Of a stretch of 64,000 nucleotides of DNA, positions 11,197 through 23,107 are shown piece by piece. Made by a program: the position numbers and the translations under genes. The notes under the pieces are model-generated. The model was not told where the DNA came from and did no database searches. It saw only the letters and a program-made list of their open reading frames with translations. The stretch lies in assembly GCA_947095535.1 (NCBI GenBank), contig OX352772.1:104719099-104783098 (forward strand), in the 5' to 3' direction. Origin of the DNA: Poecilobothrus nobilitatus (taxonomy: Eukaryota; Arthropoda; Insecta; Diptera; Dolichopodidae). Position 1 is the stretch's first letter; each line of letters opens with the position of its first letter.

Positions 11197-11735
11197 CTTT
11201 GGCTCTTTTTAGTATATCAATTAATGTTTCTATTTTTACGTTTGTTAACTAATTTGACTTAGCTAATTTGAGACGATTGATTTCATTTTGCGATAGTTAA
11301 CACCATTGGCTTGAGTTTGACTGGTAGCTTTTCGATGCTTATCTTTATGACTTTATGGTCATACACCACTGAAGTACTTGCAGGTCTGGTAGCATTCGTG
11401 TTATCAAGAATGTTAACAATACGGGCTGTAGTACTCTTTATCGTATCAATGTATTTAATAGACGTACAATTACTTTTCAACAAGTCAATATTTGTATCAC
11501 CAACAAAAATTATGTTGTTATAGTCAACGAGTATGTTTTCCATAAATTGAATAAAGTAGTCGTTGTCGTCCGACTGGGCGCGATAAGCAGTCGCAAGCGT
11601 TAATTTAGGGTTGAAGTTTTTTATTTGGAGGATAATCGAATTGAAAGCATTGGCTTTAGCGATTACTTCAACATTCAGTTCTTTCCTAGGTTTTCTATTT
11701 TTAATCAGATAATCAAAGGGAAAAAGCCATAGGTA
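11197..11735 (-). pseudogene. LINE endonuclease (EEP) domain, 5' half of the split ORF2
   Basis: Minus strand from ~11720: the run 'NFNPKLTLATAYRAQSDDND' precedes IIFVGDTNIDLLK (the catalytic GD.N box of LINE endonucleases) at ~11515-11475. Then come STTARIVNILDNT and a terminal linker ending at the insertion junction. It continues in order with the RT half at 9936-7990, so the two were one ORF2 before the TIR element arrived. In-frame stops are present. Confidence 0.8.
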
Positions 11736-12224
11736 GCATTATTTGTTGTGAGAATACAATGCATAAGACAATAATAACAATATACCTTTTTATATTGAAA
11801 ATCATGGAAATTTTGATCTGATTGGGAAAATTTTGATCTGATTTGGGGAAATTTTAATCTGATTTAGGAAATTTTGACCTGATTTTTAAAAAATTATCTG
11901 AATGTGTTTGACAATTTGGGAAATCGTTGATAATTTTGTTAAATTGGCAGCACTAAATTTTTACAAAATTCAAACAATTAATATTTTAAAAGTTTTAAGC
12001 AAATATTTTAAAAAAGAAAAAAAGTGGAAATATATTTTTAAAAAAAATGATTTTTTTATGAAAAATGGAGGAAGAATATTTATGAAATTTATTTAAGATA
12101 TGAAAGCGAAAGTGGAGATGGCGGTATAGTAATTGGAGATCGGATTAAATCCTTTTCATTCTTTGGTTGAGAGTTCAAATGAATTCAATACGCAAACAAG
12201 TATAAGCACTCCAACGGATTCAGA

Positions 12225-12846
12225 AAATTTCAGTGTTGAAGATCTTATTGGAGAGGTGCGAAATCGGTAAATTCCATTTTTCCTCAAAGCCTTTAGCACC
12301 TTTCGCTAAATATTCCTTATTAATTTTGGGAAACACTTTACCTTTCGAACTCTCCCAAATAGCTTCTGTACATTCTTTTATGATGTTGTGAACAGCAGTT
12401 GGAAGCCACATATAACTGTACAAAGTACTTTTTTGCGAGTCTCCAGGAGCTAAAAACTAAATATACAATAATTATTGCAAACATACAATAGCTTATAAAA
12501 AATTTTAATTTAGGTATATGTACATATAAAAAAAAAAATTTATAATAATACCGAAGTATAGTTGAGAAAAATTATATTAAATATTTTTATGAATTAAAGT
12601 TCACCGTCGAAAACATTTTGTTAAAAATATATATATTTACCGAATTGCCTTAGCTAGTCTTTCTTCGGCTGGTATTGGATTTGTTATGAAAGTGCTAGTT
12701 GCTAATTGATGGTCCTACAATATGCAACAATGCCCTAAAATTTTCAATTGACATTCTCATGTAATTATAAAATAAATGTGGATCTTTTAATTTCAGATTC
12801 TTAAAAATCTTCTCAAAAGCACCACATTCATTTCTTTGTTTGTATA
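12225..12846 (-). pseudogene. HARBI1-like (PIF/Harbinger) transposase fragment
   Basis: Minus strand from ~12845 down: NECGAFEKIFKNLKLKDPHL, FYNYMRMSIENFRALLHIVG, then IPAEERLAKAIR, LAPGDSQKSTLYSYMW and a long open run VHNIIKECTEAIWESS...FEEKWNLP (12423-12260). These are the successive N-terminal landmarks of Harbinger nucleases (FxNYLRM, RLAxxLRFLATGDS, W-N-P before the DGKH catalytic motif). Frameshifts occur between blocks and the sequence stops at FEEKWNLP, so the DGKH and later catalytic residues are absent. Inactive. Confidence 0.8.
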
Positions 12847-13561
12847 GGGTTTTCCAATTTGAGATATGATACGTTTACAAATTATTCAATTTTATTACTA
12901 AAATAATCGTTCTCCAATTGCAACTTTTCGCTTTTTTTCGTGCCACAAACAAAACTGTCGATTCTGGTGCGAAGAAAATTCACAAATTATTCATAAACTA
13001 TCATTACATTCATCTAATAAATTGACAGTTTATGTGGTTTTGGCCTGGTGGAATCATCGGTCCGTACTTCTTTCGAAATGAAGCTGGTAACACCGTTACT
13101 GTCAATGGAGAGCGGTATAGATCGATGATAAACAACTTTTTATGGCCGAAATTGGAAGAAGTTGATGATCTTGACAACATCTGGTTCCAACAAGACGGGG
13201 CTACGTGCCCCACAGCACGTGCAACAACCGAATTATTGCCAGAAAAGTTTGGAGATTCGATTATTTCAAGAAATTTTGACATTGAATGGCCTCCAAGAAG
13301 TTGTGATTTAACACCATTAGACTATTTCTTGTAGGGTTATTTGAAGTCAATGGTCTTTAGCAATAAACCAGACTCTCTTCAAGCTTTAGAAGTCAATATT
13401 GAAAGTGCTGCAAAAGAAGTTGTGGAGGTCATTTGAATGACGTTTTATTCAAAACTTAATTGTATCGATTGTACTTTACATTAAATAAAAAACATTTGAA
13501 TTTCCTTAGCAATTAGTGTTTTTTTTTTAAAAGAAATCATATCACTCAAATTGGGAAACCC
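12847..13561 (+). mobile_element. Internally deleted mariner-like element
   Basis: TIRs: left gggttttccaatttgagata (from 12847) and right atatcactcaaattgggaaa (ending at 13561, ...accc). TA precedes the left end. It is inserted into one copy of the duplicated HARBI1 segment. At 715 bp it is much shorter than a full mariner (~1.3 kb), and the N-terminal DNA-binding part of the transposase is missing. Confidence 0.85.
12960..13430 (+). pseudogene. Mariner-family transposase, C-terminal catalytic part
   Basis: The open stretch 13032-13334 carries WPGGIIGPYFFRNEAGNTVT, VNGERYRSMINNF, the second catalytic box WFQQDGATCPTAR (H of HTAR replaced by P), IISRNFDIEWPPRSCDLTPL and DYFL. A stop replaces the W of DYFLWGYLKS, and decayed C-terminal sequence follows to ~13430. 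The IS630/Tc1/mariner superfamily cuts and pastes at TA. The missing N-terminus, the upstream frameshift and the stop codon make it inactive. Confidence 0.85.
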
Positions 13562-13588
13562 AACATAATGAACGCGTTGGAGCTCTTT

Positions 13589-13786
13589 CACCTAAAATTT
13601 TCAATTGACATTCTCATGTAATTATAAAATAAATGTGGATCTTTTAATTCCAGATCGAGACTCACATCAATTATTTAGGCTTATTTAGATCTTGTTCAAG
13701 ATTCTTAAAAATCTTCTCAAAAGCACCACATTCATTTCTTTGTTTGTATAATGAAAGCGTTGGAGCTCTTTTTTTCTAAGTTCTAT
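13589..13786 (-). repeat. Second tandem copy of a HARBI1 segment, with a foldback fragment in it
   Basis: 13589-13655 and 13695-13786 repeat 12732-12846 plus the flank right of the mariner (ataatgaa-gcgttggagctcttt). The two tandem copies differ by their insertions: mariner in the first, and a ~40-bp piece (13656-13695, gagactcacatcaattattt...cttgttca) of the family seen at 54184 and 57880 in the second. Confidence 0.75.
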
Positions 13787-13799
13787 ATCCTTTCACTTC

Positions 13800-15576
13800 T
13801 GAATCACTAAATATTATATTAGTAGTTGTTGATATTTTCTTTCTTCTATTCATTTAAAATTTTTAATTTAATTTTTCAAAATAAAAATTCTAGAATGTAA
13901 TATTATATTGTAAACAAATAATTTTGACATTTGTTAAAATATAAATTTTTAAAAGGGAAATTTTTTGCAGTGATCTAGTTTTTTCTTATGTAAAATTTCA
14001 ATATACTACCTCTTTCTATTTTTCTGATTAAAAATCAAGTCGGGAGAAAAATTGTAGCTAAAACCCACCTTTACGAGTAATTAAAATTTTGAATAACCTT
14101 AATCAAACACTGTACATATATATAAATTTTTAAAAGGGAAATTTTTTAAACTTATTTTTTTTTAAAAACTACAAAATAAATCATAAAATTCAAAAAAAGG
14201 TTTTTTTTCTATAGTTAAGTTTACTATAGTGAATATACATATGGATGTACTTTATATATATGTATCTATGTACATATATAATATAAGTAGGTATATAAAG
14301 TATGTAAATTCTAAGTATAAACACATACATATACATGCATATATGTACATATATATGTACATATATATTAATTAATAATTTTATACATTTAAATTTATAA
14401 AGTAAAAATTTAAATCCTTTTGCATATATTATAGTCAATACAGTTTACTTCAATTGAAACAACGAATTGTTACTTTATCATTCTAAAAAACACATTTTTA
14501 TATACTCATTAGCTTATTTTGCAAAAAAAAATATACTTAAATACACAAATTGTCTGTGACAAATAAAGAAATCTCATGTATATTTTTTCGTATATCTAGA
14601 AAAAAATTTCATTTTATTTAAAAAATAAAAACTATACAATAAATCTGACAACGTAGGTAGCTAATTGTTAACTTAACATTATATTTAACATACATTCTCG
14701 TTTATTCGGTTTATCACACATACAGCACAGCATGCAGATAACTAATCTTTTCTTTGTATTTTAAAAATTGTTTTATTGTAATACATTTGTAAATTTTATG
14801 TTAATGAATTGCAATATTATATAACTAGAATAAGTAAAATTTATTTAAAACTAACAATTGAATCTAAATTACTTACAAAAACCTACATTAAATTACCAGT
14901 ATTCAAATTATTATCTATCCTAGTATAGCAATACCAGAATTCAAAAATTATATATATATAGATAACGCAAGCAGAACAAAAAATATCAATAAGAATTCTC
15001 GAAATTTTTTCAGATTTTAAGTGCCCCATTTGCTCTCTAATTTTTTCCTATGCTTTTTTCTCTTTCTCAAATCTCTTCAATAGTTCTTTTAAAAAAATAT
15101 CCTCGTGAATATTTGATTCTATTTTAATTTTAGATAGGTACATACATGATAAATATTTATTTTTTATTTTGTTTTTTTTTTTCTTTTTCTTTTTTTCTTC
15201 ATAAACTTTAAGACTTTAAAACTTCTTTTTAGAAGAATGCATTTGAATAAAAGAGAATATTGCCATATAATTTCTATGATTCACGACATTTTTTTTTTGA
15301 AACTAGTTTTAAAATTTTTTTAAGTATTTATTTTTATGTACATGTACAACTCGAAACCATTATTAAATTATTTACCATTATAACAATATTTTTAAAACTA
15401 TTTAGGAAGTACTCGAATTTAGCCAAAATACACGATGACAAATCTTGAATACATGTATTTTTCGTTCACACAACTTTAGTCTAAAGTCGAAAACAATTAA
15501 AATATTTTAAAAATTACTTTATTTATTTATTATTATAATTAGAATAAAGAAAAAAAAGAATTCACTTTGAAAATAT
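13800..15576. other. No gene recognised; AT-rich DNA with small repeats
   Basis: Contains the inverted partner (14030-14080) of 7605-7660, a short direct repeat 'aaatttttaaaagggaaatttttt' at 13943 and 14119, and TA/ATGT-rich stretches (14220-14370). Small ORFs are low-complexity. Confidence 0.5.
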
Positions 15577-17396
15577 TATTACAAATGGTACCTATAATAA
15601 AATCTATTTATAATGTTTGTGTTTTTATATTTTAAAACTGGTTAGAAGAGTTGTCTATCAATGATTTTGGTTGTATTTCTTTGTTTTTAATTTTAAATAC
15701 ATACTTTATTTATTCAAAAAATAATGCAAAAAACGTATTTTAACATTTTTCTTTCAATCTAACATTTTCGCATAAAGAGTTTTTAATATCTTTTGTATTT
15801 AAAAATTGAAGTAAATCAAATAATTATATTTTATAACATAGCAACACTATATAAAAAATTTACTTCTGATTTCTTAAGTATACTATTTTGGATGGACTGA
15901 TTATGTGTTGATCAAGTGTATATAATGTTTATCTATGTATGCGTTAGTATTTAATTTTTTATTTTATATGAATAGAAATGCATGAGCAGTTTTTATTTAA
16001 AATGAAAAAAAAAATATGTGACTGTTAACCCTAGTGACTTGTGCTTTTTTTGTGAAATTACCTTTCAAAATATAGTTTCTGATATTATGGGTTAAAAGAA
16101 TTTTAACGTAAGAAATTTATAAAGAAAATTGAAATTTAAATTTGAGCGGTAAGTTATCCAATGTATATAACTTGAATTTTTTTATTAAAATAAGTAAATT
16201 TTTTTATAGAAGTGAAAAATTAAAAGTTGTTTTACATGTTTAATAAAAAGTTATAGTTTTTATTAAACTTGTAATATAAACAAATAAAAACATTTTTCTT
16301 ATTATTGTTTAGAATTTGTTTCCAAATTTATTTGATTGTCTCAATTATTTTATTCATTAACTTTTTGCAAAACTTATAATTAAAATTTTCTATTTTTCTG
16401 ACTCTTTTATTTATCTACATACTTTTATTATCTTTTTCATCTCTTTTCCTTTCATTAGCATGAACATATAATAAATTCATCTTCTGTTTAGAATGTTTCA
16501 AAATATAAAATCAGATAGAACCTGCGCCACATGCAAAAATAGTAGGCTGAATTTTAATGAAAGGCTCTACAGATTACCAAAGGATAGCAGCTTGTTTGAT
16601 ATATGGACTTCAAAATGTATATATTTATCTTATAATTTTGTTTTACAAGAGTTTTCTATGCCGAATGGAACGTTTAATTGAATTCAAGGCTTTTTTTTTA
16701 TTTTGAAACTTCAATTCGGCTTTTTCCCTTTTTTTAAAATATTACATCAATAAAAATTAAATTAGGTCAAAGTTTTCAGATAAAATTATAATTTTTTCAT
16801 CCAGTATAGAATTTTATACAGCACAGGAGTTTTTAACCTTACATACCTTATTTATAATCTGTTTGCAAAATTTCTAAATTGATAAAAAAGAAAAAAAAAA
16901 TTCACCCTCAGAGGTTAAAATTTCGATGGGTATTTATAAAATGTAAAATTTTCTAAGCAAAGAAAAAATTAATATGCATATATATATCCATATATACATA
17001 TATCTATATATATATGGTTGGCCATACTACTCTATTCCCTCCATTCATTAATAATTTTTTTGGTTACTTCTTTTTATAAATTAAAATAAAGTGACTGAAA
17101 ATTAAAAAATATAAACTATTCATAAATTATATGAAATGAATAGAAACAAAAATAAATCTAACAGCCACATCTTAAATAAAAAAAAACCTTTACATTTGTT
17201 TGTGACTTGTTTGATTTTTCGTTAGAAAAATAAAATAAATAAATTTGAAGAATGAAGAATGAGGAAGAACAGAACAGAAGAATACGTTCATTTTTTTAAT
17301 GCAATATTTTTCTCTTTCTTTGGAGCACTACAAATTAAAGAAAATTGTAAGAGATTTTTTGTTCTACTTGCGTTATCTATATATATATAATTTCTG
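15577..17396 (+). repeat. 1.8-kb direct repeat, copy 1 (copy 2 at 61410-63300)
   Basis: High similarity over the whole length with copy 2, from 'attacaaatgg...taaaatctatttataatgtttg' to 'tatctatatatatataatttctg'. Main differences are small indels and a replaced ~70-90 bp block (around 16250-16300 vs 62085-62190). No terminal inverted repeats seen. The class of the element is unknown, and a plain segmental duplication is possible. Confidence 0.85.
16493..16681 (+). pseudogene. Short THAP-like ORF within the 1.8-kb repeat
   Basis: The 62-codon ORF contains C-x2-C (CATC) followed by LYRLPKDSSLFDIWTSKC, spaced like the first half of a THAP zinc finger (C-x2-4-C ... F-x-P ... W). The second Cys-x2-His pair is not visible. 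In copy 2 (62388) the reading frame is broken by small indels early on. Weak assignment: probably a relic of a THAP-type transposase. Confidence 0.3.
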
Positions 17397-17915
17397 GAAT
17401 TAAAAAAAAATTTTTCTACTTGGAATGTCTTATATATGTATAGTCTTTGCTAATATTCTATTATGTATTTGATTTATTATTCTGATCTATACTTTTATTT
17501 TTATGTTTTTTTATTATTATTATTACTTTTATTGCTGCTTATGCTACAAACATTTTTTCCCATATAACTTTATTAAAGCAGGCGCATATTTTTTTTTTTT
17601 TTTGTATTTTCTCCTCGATTTTTTAAAATTGAATGTAGAAATGTATAAAAAAAAATTTCTACAAATCCAAATCCTAAAATAAAAATTAATTTTTTTAATA
17701 ATTTTGGTATTTGGTAAAAGGCAAAGATTATCTATTACAATAAGGTGGGCCACTCTTTTTTTACACATCTTAATGCATTTTTTACAACTACCTAAACAAA
17801 AAAAATCATTAGTAAAAGTAGGTAGGTAGGAGTACCCTCGTATCAGCTTGGTGATGAAAATAATCCAAGTAAATACACATAGAAGCATCACCGCCATAGA
17901 GTCAGTGCGGAGAGA

Positions 17916-18594
17916 ATGCTAAAGGAAGATATAACTGTGACACTAATTCAGGAGCCCAGTACGATGAAAGACCAACCAACAGGTTGGGATAGGAAACATT
18001 TCATGTGTTTCTATTGCTGCGACAATGGTAGGCCTAGAACTTGCATTGCAATTAGGAATGTACTAAAAGCTATTTGCATTTCACAGCTCAATAGTAAGGA
18101 TACGACCACCATATTAACGGAATGGGAGGTAGAAGGGAGCAAAGTGACCATTATCTTGGCATCGGTGTACTTGCCGTACGATGAACTAGAGACACCGCCG
18201 ACGAAAGGGCTTAAGGATCTGGTATTATTCAGAACTTAACGATATACACCTGATTGTGGGCTGTGATGCTAACTCACACAACACAGTGTGGGGCAGCACC
18301 AACGTCAACAACAGAGGTAAATCATTTTTAGAATATATATGTACAACGAACCTGCTGATTCTGAATAAAGGTAATGTTCCAATCTTTATAAAGAGAAACC
18401 GCAGAGAAGTTATAGATATAAGTTTAGCCAGTAATAGTAAAGGCAATATAATTAAGAATTGGCATGTATCGGAGAAGGTCTCATTCTCAGATCATCGCCA
18501 TATTAGGTTTGAACTAGATTTAGGTCACACAGAAAACTGTCCCTTTAGAAATCCTAATAGAACGCATTGGAATCAATTTAGATCGTGTCTTTGA
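17916..18594 (+). pseudogene. LINE endonuclease domain (EEP family)
   Basis: Two open blocks, 17916-18239 and 18256-18594, separated by one frameshift/stop. Landmarks: LIQEPS (first catalytic Glu), IILASVYLPYDE, GCDANSHNTVWGS (catalytic D-x-N), and SFSDHRHIRFELDL (the SDH box). All catalytic boxes are present; the domain nicks target DNA to prime reverse transcription. The break near 18239-18256 prevents one continuous product. Confidence 0.85.
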
Positions 18595-18991
18595 ACTAAA
18601 ATTGAACTCGAGAGTATATCCAATAAACCGTACAAACGAACTCGACAAAGAAACCGAGTTTGTAACAACGGCAATAAGCGAATCATATGAAAGCTCATGT
18701 CCACTGATACGCATAAACGATAAAAGCAAAGATGGATGAACAGAAACCTGATGGAAGTCAGCAAAAAAGTTAGGAAACTTTTCAATAAAGCAATGAACAC
18801 CCAAAGAGATACGCATTGGGCGGATTATAGCAAAGCACTCAAAGATTTCAAAAAAAGTGCAGATCCGAAAAAAGGAGGCTCTGGAGGGAATTTACAGAGA
18901 GAATAGAAAAAGTTAATGATGCCTCAAAATTGGGGAAGATCCTCTCTAAAGGGCATACGCAACAAGAGCTACTAGAGAGAGAAGACGGAGC

Positions 18992-20691
18992 ATGTCAATA
19001 AGCATGGACGAATCACTTGAAATATTATTGACTAAAAACCTTTCCGACAGCGACACGCTTGTAAGGCCAAGGAAAAGGGATGATTTAGAACAAAGTATAG
19101 CAAGAACAGACGAGATGACGGCTAGAGTCGATCAAATCGTCACGGATAAGAAGTTATCCTGGGCTCTTAATTCCTTTGAACCATATAAAACTCCAGGGCC
19201 CGATAACATCTATCCAAAAAAACTCCAAGAAGGGCTTGGTATCCTAAACTAAAGGCTATTTACAAAGCCTGTCTTAGATTAGGCTAGACGCCGAAAACAT
19301 GGAGGGAGCCCAAAGTGATTTTTCTCCCGCAACCGAACAAGACGTGCTATAGGAAGGCAAACGCTTACAGACCGATAAGCCTGACTTCATTCCTCTTAAA
19401 AGGATTGGAATGGATAATAGAACTGGAGATAAGAAACCAGTTAAACCCAAGGTTATCGTGTTATCAACATGAATATATTAAGGGGAAATCAGTGGATACC
19501 GCACTACACGAGGTTATCCACACGATAGAAGAAGGTTTTAATAAAGTTAAAGTAACCCTCGGATGCTTTATTGACATTGAGGGTGCGTTTAATAATGTCG
19601 AAATAGAAAAAATACTAGAAAGTATGGAAAGTAGAAATATTGAAGACTTGTTGCTCAGGTGGACTAAATTCATGCTGAGCAATAGAATAGCAATTTCTAA
19701 CTTTGGTACGGCCGTAAAGAGGAAAATAATCTTAAGAGGCACACCGCAAGAAGGTATCCTATCTCCACTACTATGGCTTATAGTAGTGGATGAGCTTTTA
19801 GTAAAGCTATCGATAAATAACCATAGAGTGTTATGCTACGCGGACGATGTGGTTTTATTGGTTACCGAAAAAGAGCCGGCCAACACAATAGACACAATGC
19901 AAAGGGCAATCGACATAATCATAGATTGGGCCGAGTCTAATGGCCTTAAAATGAATCCAACCAAAACCGAATTATGTCTCTTTAGCAGTAAAAGTGATAG
20001 AAGTCTTCCGCTAGCACCACGAATAAACAATACACAATTAGAATTTACCAACTGTGTAAAATATCTAGGAGTGTATTTGGATGAATAGCTCAGGTGGAGT
20101 AAACACCTAAATGAGAAAAAGGAAAAAGCGATAAGAGCGCTCTGGGGCTGCAGAAGTGCAGTAGGTAAGACATGGGGCCTATCGCTAAGAATCATGTACT
20201 GGATTTACACGTGTGTTATACGACCAATGATAACACACGGTTCACTTGTCTGGTGGACAGCCACTAAAAAGAACAGGTACCGAAACATCCTAACGCAAAT
20301 ACAACGTCAGGGATACCTTGGTATAACTGGTTCGACAGAAACAACCTCGACGAAGTCCATGGAAGCAATCCTGGATCTAGAACCGATAGAAATTCATATC
20401 CAACGAGGATCCATGGATACAGCTATGAGGCTCTTCATGACAGGTAACTGGCGTAACGACACAAGTTCGGTCGGTCATAAGGAAATTCTACGAATAGTAG
20501 AGAATGCGGGCGTAAACATACACAACTTCCGGGTAGGCCAAGAAGCTGCTGATATATTGCGGGAGATCACAGATACTCGCGAATTGCGAATACAGTGGCG
20601 TCACACGCGACTGTACGTCAGTGCGAAGCAGTCGCAATATAATTCGCAGCCAAAGAACTACTTCGGAAAAGAATCCGGATTAAAATCATAA
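18992..20691 (+). pseudogene. LINE reverse transcriptase and thumb
   Basis: 18992-19252 is the N-terminal extension ending KTPGPDNIYP. After a frameshift, 19315-20088 holds YRPISLTSFLLKGLEWIIE, the palm A region CFIDIEGAFNNVEIE, TPQEGILSPLLWLIVVDELL and the catalytic box CYADDVVLLV, then NPTKTELCLFS. A single stop (20086-20088, replacing an LxWSKH-type residue) separates the thumb, 20089-20691. Catalytic Asp pair intact. Inactive overall because of the stop and frameshifts, but damage is light compared with other LINEs here. Confidence 0.9.
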
Positions 20692-21250
20692 ACATACACA
20701 CTGATTGCAAATCAATCGTTACAATTGTGGAGGGTGGTTTGCACAAATCGAGGAAAACAATTGAGTGCTGGAAAGCCCTAAATGCGCTGGGGGAAACAAA
20801 CGTAGTTAAGCTTCAGTGGATACCAGCGCACTCGGGCTACCCATAATCTGCGGTAAAGTTAGCAACAAGCTACTGGGCAAAAGCCAGAGTTAAGGAAAGT
20901 TGGTGGCAATCCCCAGGTTCAATACATACGAAGGAATTCTGGGGAGAATAAAAAGAAAATTCTAAAACTAAATAGAACCGATCTGAGAATATACATGGGA
21001 ATTAGCACAGGACACCTGTTGCTAAGGGCTCACGCCGAAAGAATAGGTATAACGGAAGTGAATCTATGTAGGGCATGTGGGCAAGAGGCAGAAACAGGAC
21101 TTCACGTTCTGTGCCAATGCCCAAACTTGAATACCCTAAGGCAAAGAACCTTGAGAGAGTATCAATGGGGAAACTTCTCCGAGGTTTGAATGCTCAATCA
21201 AGGAGACATAGTGCGTTTCGTAAAGGGAATTGAGTGGCTCGATGAGGACG
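20692..21250 (+). pseudogene. LINE RNase H remnant and C-terminal zinc-finger-like tail
   Basis: 20692-20930 can be read as TDCKSIVTIVEGG, IECWKALNALGETN and LQWIPAHSG, the middle and late RNase H landmarks (the final catalytic region follows AHSG), with frameshifts. 20995-21189 is open and carries CRACGQEAETGLHVLCQCPN, the Cys/His segment that ends many LOA/R1-type ORF2 proteins. The first RNase H catalytic Asp block is not visible. Confidence 0.75.
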
Positions 21251-21329
21251 GGCCTAGGTGTAAGGGCAACTTACACCTAGAAAATGGATTCCTCCGCCCC
21301 CGTCCGCGAAGAGGGCCGTGCGAGAGACG

Positions 21330-22200
21330 AAGATGAAGCATATGCGATTTGTGCAGAAAAACATAACACCAAGATATCTAAGGAAAAAATAAACAAAAAA
21401 TGCATCAACTGTATAAGGGCAAATAATTAGAGAGCTACTTTCTCATGAGATCACAAAGCATGTGATAATTGCATTTTCAAACCAAAAAAATAAATGGCGA
21501 AAAAGAATGTATTAACTATCTCTCGTAAGTATTCATAAATGAAAGACAAAACAAACCTTAATATATTATATTTAAATATCTGCAGTATTCGAAATAAATT
21601 ATTCGAGATAGAACTGATAATTAAGAAACAGAATTACAGAAACTTGACTATATGACAATCAAATAAAAATATATAACATTCCAAACTAAATTGCTACCCA
21701 TAATCGTAAAAAACACTTTAAACTACAATGAAATAATCAAAGAAGAAAAGTACATATGACAGTTATGATCACAAATTTAAAGAAGCCATTATCAATCAAA
21801 CCTTTCATAAGAGCCAAAATCCAAAATTTCACTAACATGATAGAAAAAAAACTATATGATAACAAAAATTGTATCTTCTTCGCTGATGTTAATATTAATC
21901 TGAATGAAATGAAATATCAAACAATACCAAAAATAAATTATAACAAAATGGAAAAGATAGTTAAAAACGTACTTAATAACAGAACAATAAATGAAATAGA
22001 GGAGCTAATTAGAATAACCCAATGAAATAACCATTGGATAACGATAGGGCTACTGGAAAAACTAAAGGATAGACAAAATGCCTACAAAAAATTTAAAACC
22101 CAACCTAATAACGAAAATATAAAAAAAGAATATAAAAAAAATTAAAAAAGAAGTAGAAAATCTCATAAAACAAAATGAACAAAATTACATAAATGATCAA
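21330..22200 (+). pseudogene. Second LINE fragment: gag-like zinc knuckles then endonuclease start
   Basis: 21331-21492 encodes Cys/His knuckles (CAEKHNTK, CINC, HKACDNC) typical of the ORF1 C-terminus of Jockey/CR1-type LINEs. ORF2 starts at once (ATG ~21494): LNILYLNICSIRNKLFEI, then 21756-22025 with NCIFFADVNINLNEM, and a linker with NHWITIGLLEKLKDRQNAYK up to 22200. RT is absent, so the element is 3' truncated by the following SINE/Polinton. Several stops. Confidence 0.75.
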
Positions 22201-22202
22201 AT

Positions 22203-22398
22203 GATAATAATGTAAATGCATTTCTCTGCCACATAAATGTGGACAGGAAATTGCACAACCTGTCCTGTACAGGCGTGGCTGTAAATGTCGTAAGGGGGAA
22301 TAACTCTTACGACGCTTCTGGGATTCGAATACACACTCCCTCCCTCGGTGTTTACAGCGTATTTTATACGCTCTTACCCACTAGGCCACCGAGGCCCC
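22203..22398 (-). repeat. tRNA-derived SINE, second copy
   Basis: Reverse complement begins gcctcggtggcctagtgggt (box A region), keeps the gcgta/tacgc arm and box B gtattcgaatccc. Its body with tcgtaaga...cccccttacgac and the cctgtccacatttatg tail matches 1521-1695. It is less damaged in the head than copy 1. It sits between a LINE fragment and the Polinton remnant. Confidence 0.85.
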
Positions 22399-22475
22399 TT
22401 GTATTATATTTTAAAAAAGTATAAATAAAAGCGATTTGACTTATTTACTTAGCGATTATTTTATTTTTATTCATT

Positions 22476-22904
22476 ATGGAAAGAGTATAATATTATAAGT
22501 ATTATTTAATTCAATCTGGTAGAGGACTCTTTATTAAAATCAACCGTATCTTTTCAAAGAGGTCGGGATTGGGAAGCTTTTTTGGAGGAGTTTTTAGATA
22601 TTTCGAACCATTATTTACTTCAGGCACTGATATTTTGAAAAAAGGTTATTAACTCTGATATCAATGCTTTATCTGATATTGTATCTAGGGCAAATGTAAA
22701 AGAAGTTATGCAGGATCGTAGTAAAGAGATTGTTAAAAATGTACGACGTGGTACCGTACGAAAACTGAATGACATGTATGGTTCTGGCAAAGAAAACGAA
22801 AAGCTATAAAAAGACCATTCATTAAAAATTTTAATTATTTTACATCAAAACGACGCAAAGATAATAACCAAAAGAAACAAAGAGATATTTTTGATTTATT
22901 ATGA
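22476..22904 (+). pseudogene. Polinton minor capsid (penton-like) gene, broken
   Basis: After an early stop, the sequence reads YYLIQSGRGLF, IFSKRSGLGSFFGGVFRYFE and PLFTSGTDILKKG, the small Gly-rich hydrophobic region near the start of Polinton penton-like proteins. A frameshift follows, then basic sequence (VSRANVKEVMQDRSKEIVKN, KRPFIKNFNYFTSKRRKDNN). Its terminal TGA overlaps the ATG of the capsid gene (ATGA at 22901-22904). Assignment rests on the N-terminal pattern and the position just before the capsid gene. Confidence 0.6.
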
Positions 22905-23107
22905 TTGAGTTTAAGAAATCTGAGTTGGATATTTTTAAAACTCAACCCATTCAGTCTGCCATTTCACGATCTGAAGAAGTTTTCTACAATCCTATTGCTT
23001 CTTTAGACAACCCTTCAACTATTGAATTTGTTTCACTGGGTCATGGCGATACATATAGAGATTTATCTTCTACATATTTGAGATTAGTATTTCAGCTAAA
23101 TTTATAA
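22901..23107 (+). pseudogene. Polinton major capsid protein, N-terminal part
   Basis: The open frame from 22901 carries LDIFKTQPIQSAISRSEEVF, IASLDNPSTIEFVSLGHGDT and DLSSTYLRLVFQ, recognisable as the N-terminus of the double jelly-roll capsid protein of Polintons. It is cut after ...LRLVFQ by a LINE insertion; the next capsid residues (LKKDGT...) resume at 24548. Confidence 0.8.

Larger units (their letters stand above)
17880..21345 (+). mobile_element. Almost full-length LINE with RNase H (LOA/R1-like ORF2)
   Basis: Ordered domains on +: endonuclease (17916-18594), linker (18600-18990), reverse transcriptase (18992-20088 and on), thumb (20090-20690), RNase H remnant (20690-20930) and a C-terminal Cys/His segment (20995-21189). 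Base composition is markedly more GC-rich than the flanks. The 3' end is near 21345, abutting a second LINE. No gag-like ORF1 is visible upstream, so it is 5' truncated or ORF1 is lost. RNase H after RT is typical of the I/LOA/R1 group. Confidence 0.85.

Noticed and set aside
17544..17897. 117-aa minus-strand ORF
   Set aside because: Runs through poly-T/A tracts and into the LINE start; lysine-rich low complexity, no family features.
18225..18816. Minus-strand ORFs opposite the LINE
   Set aside because: Antisense shadows of the endonuclease and linker; no independent motif.
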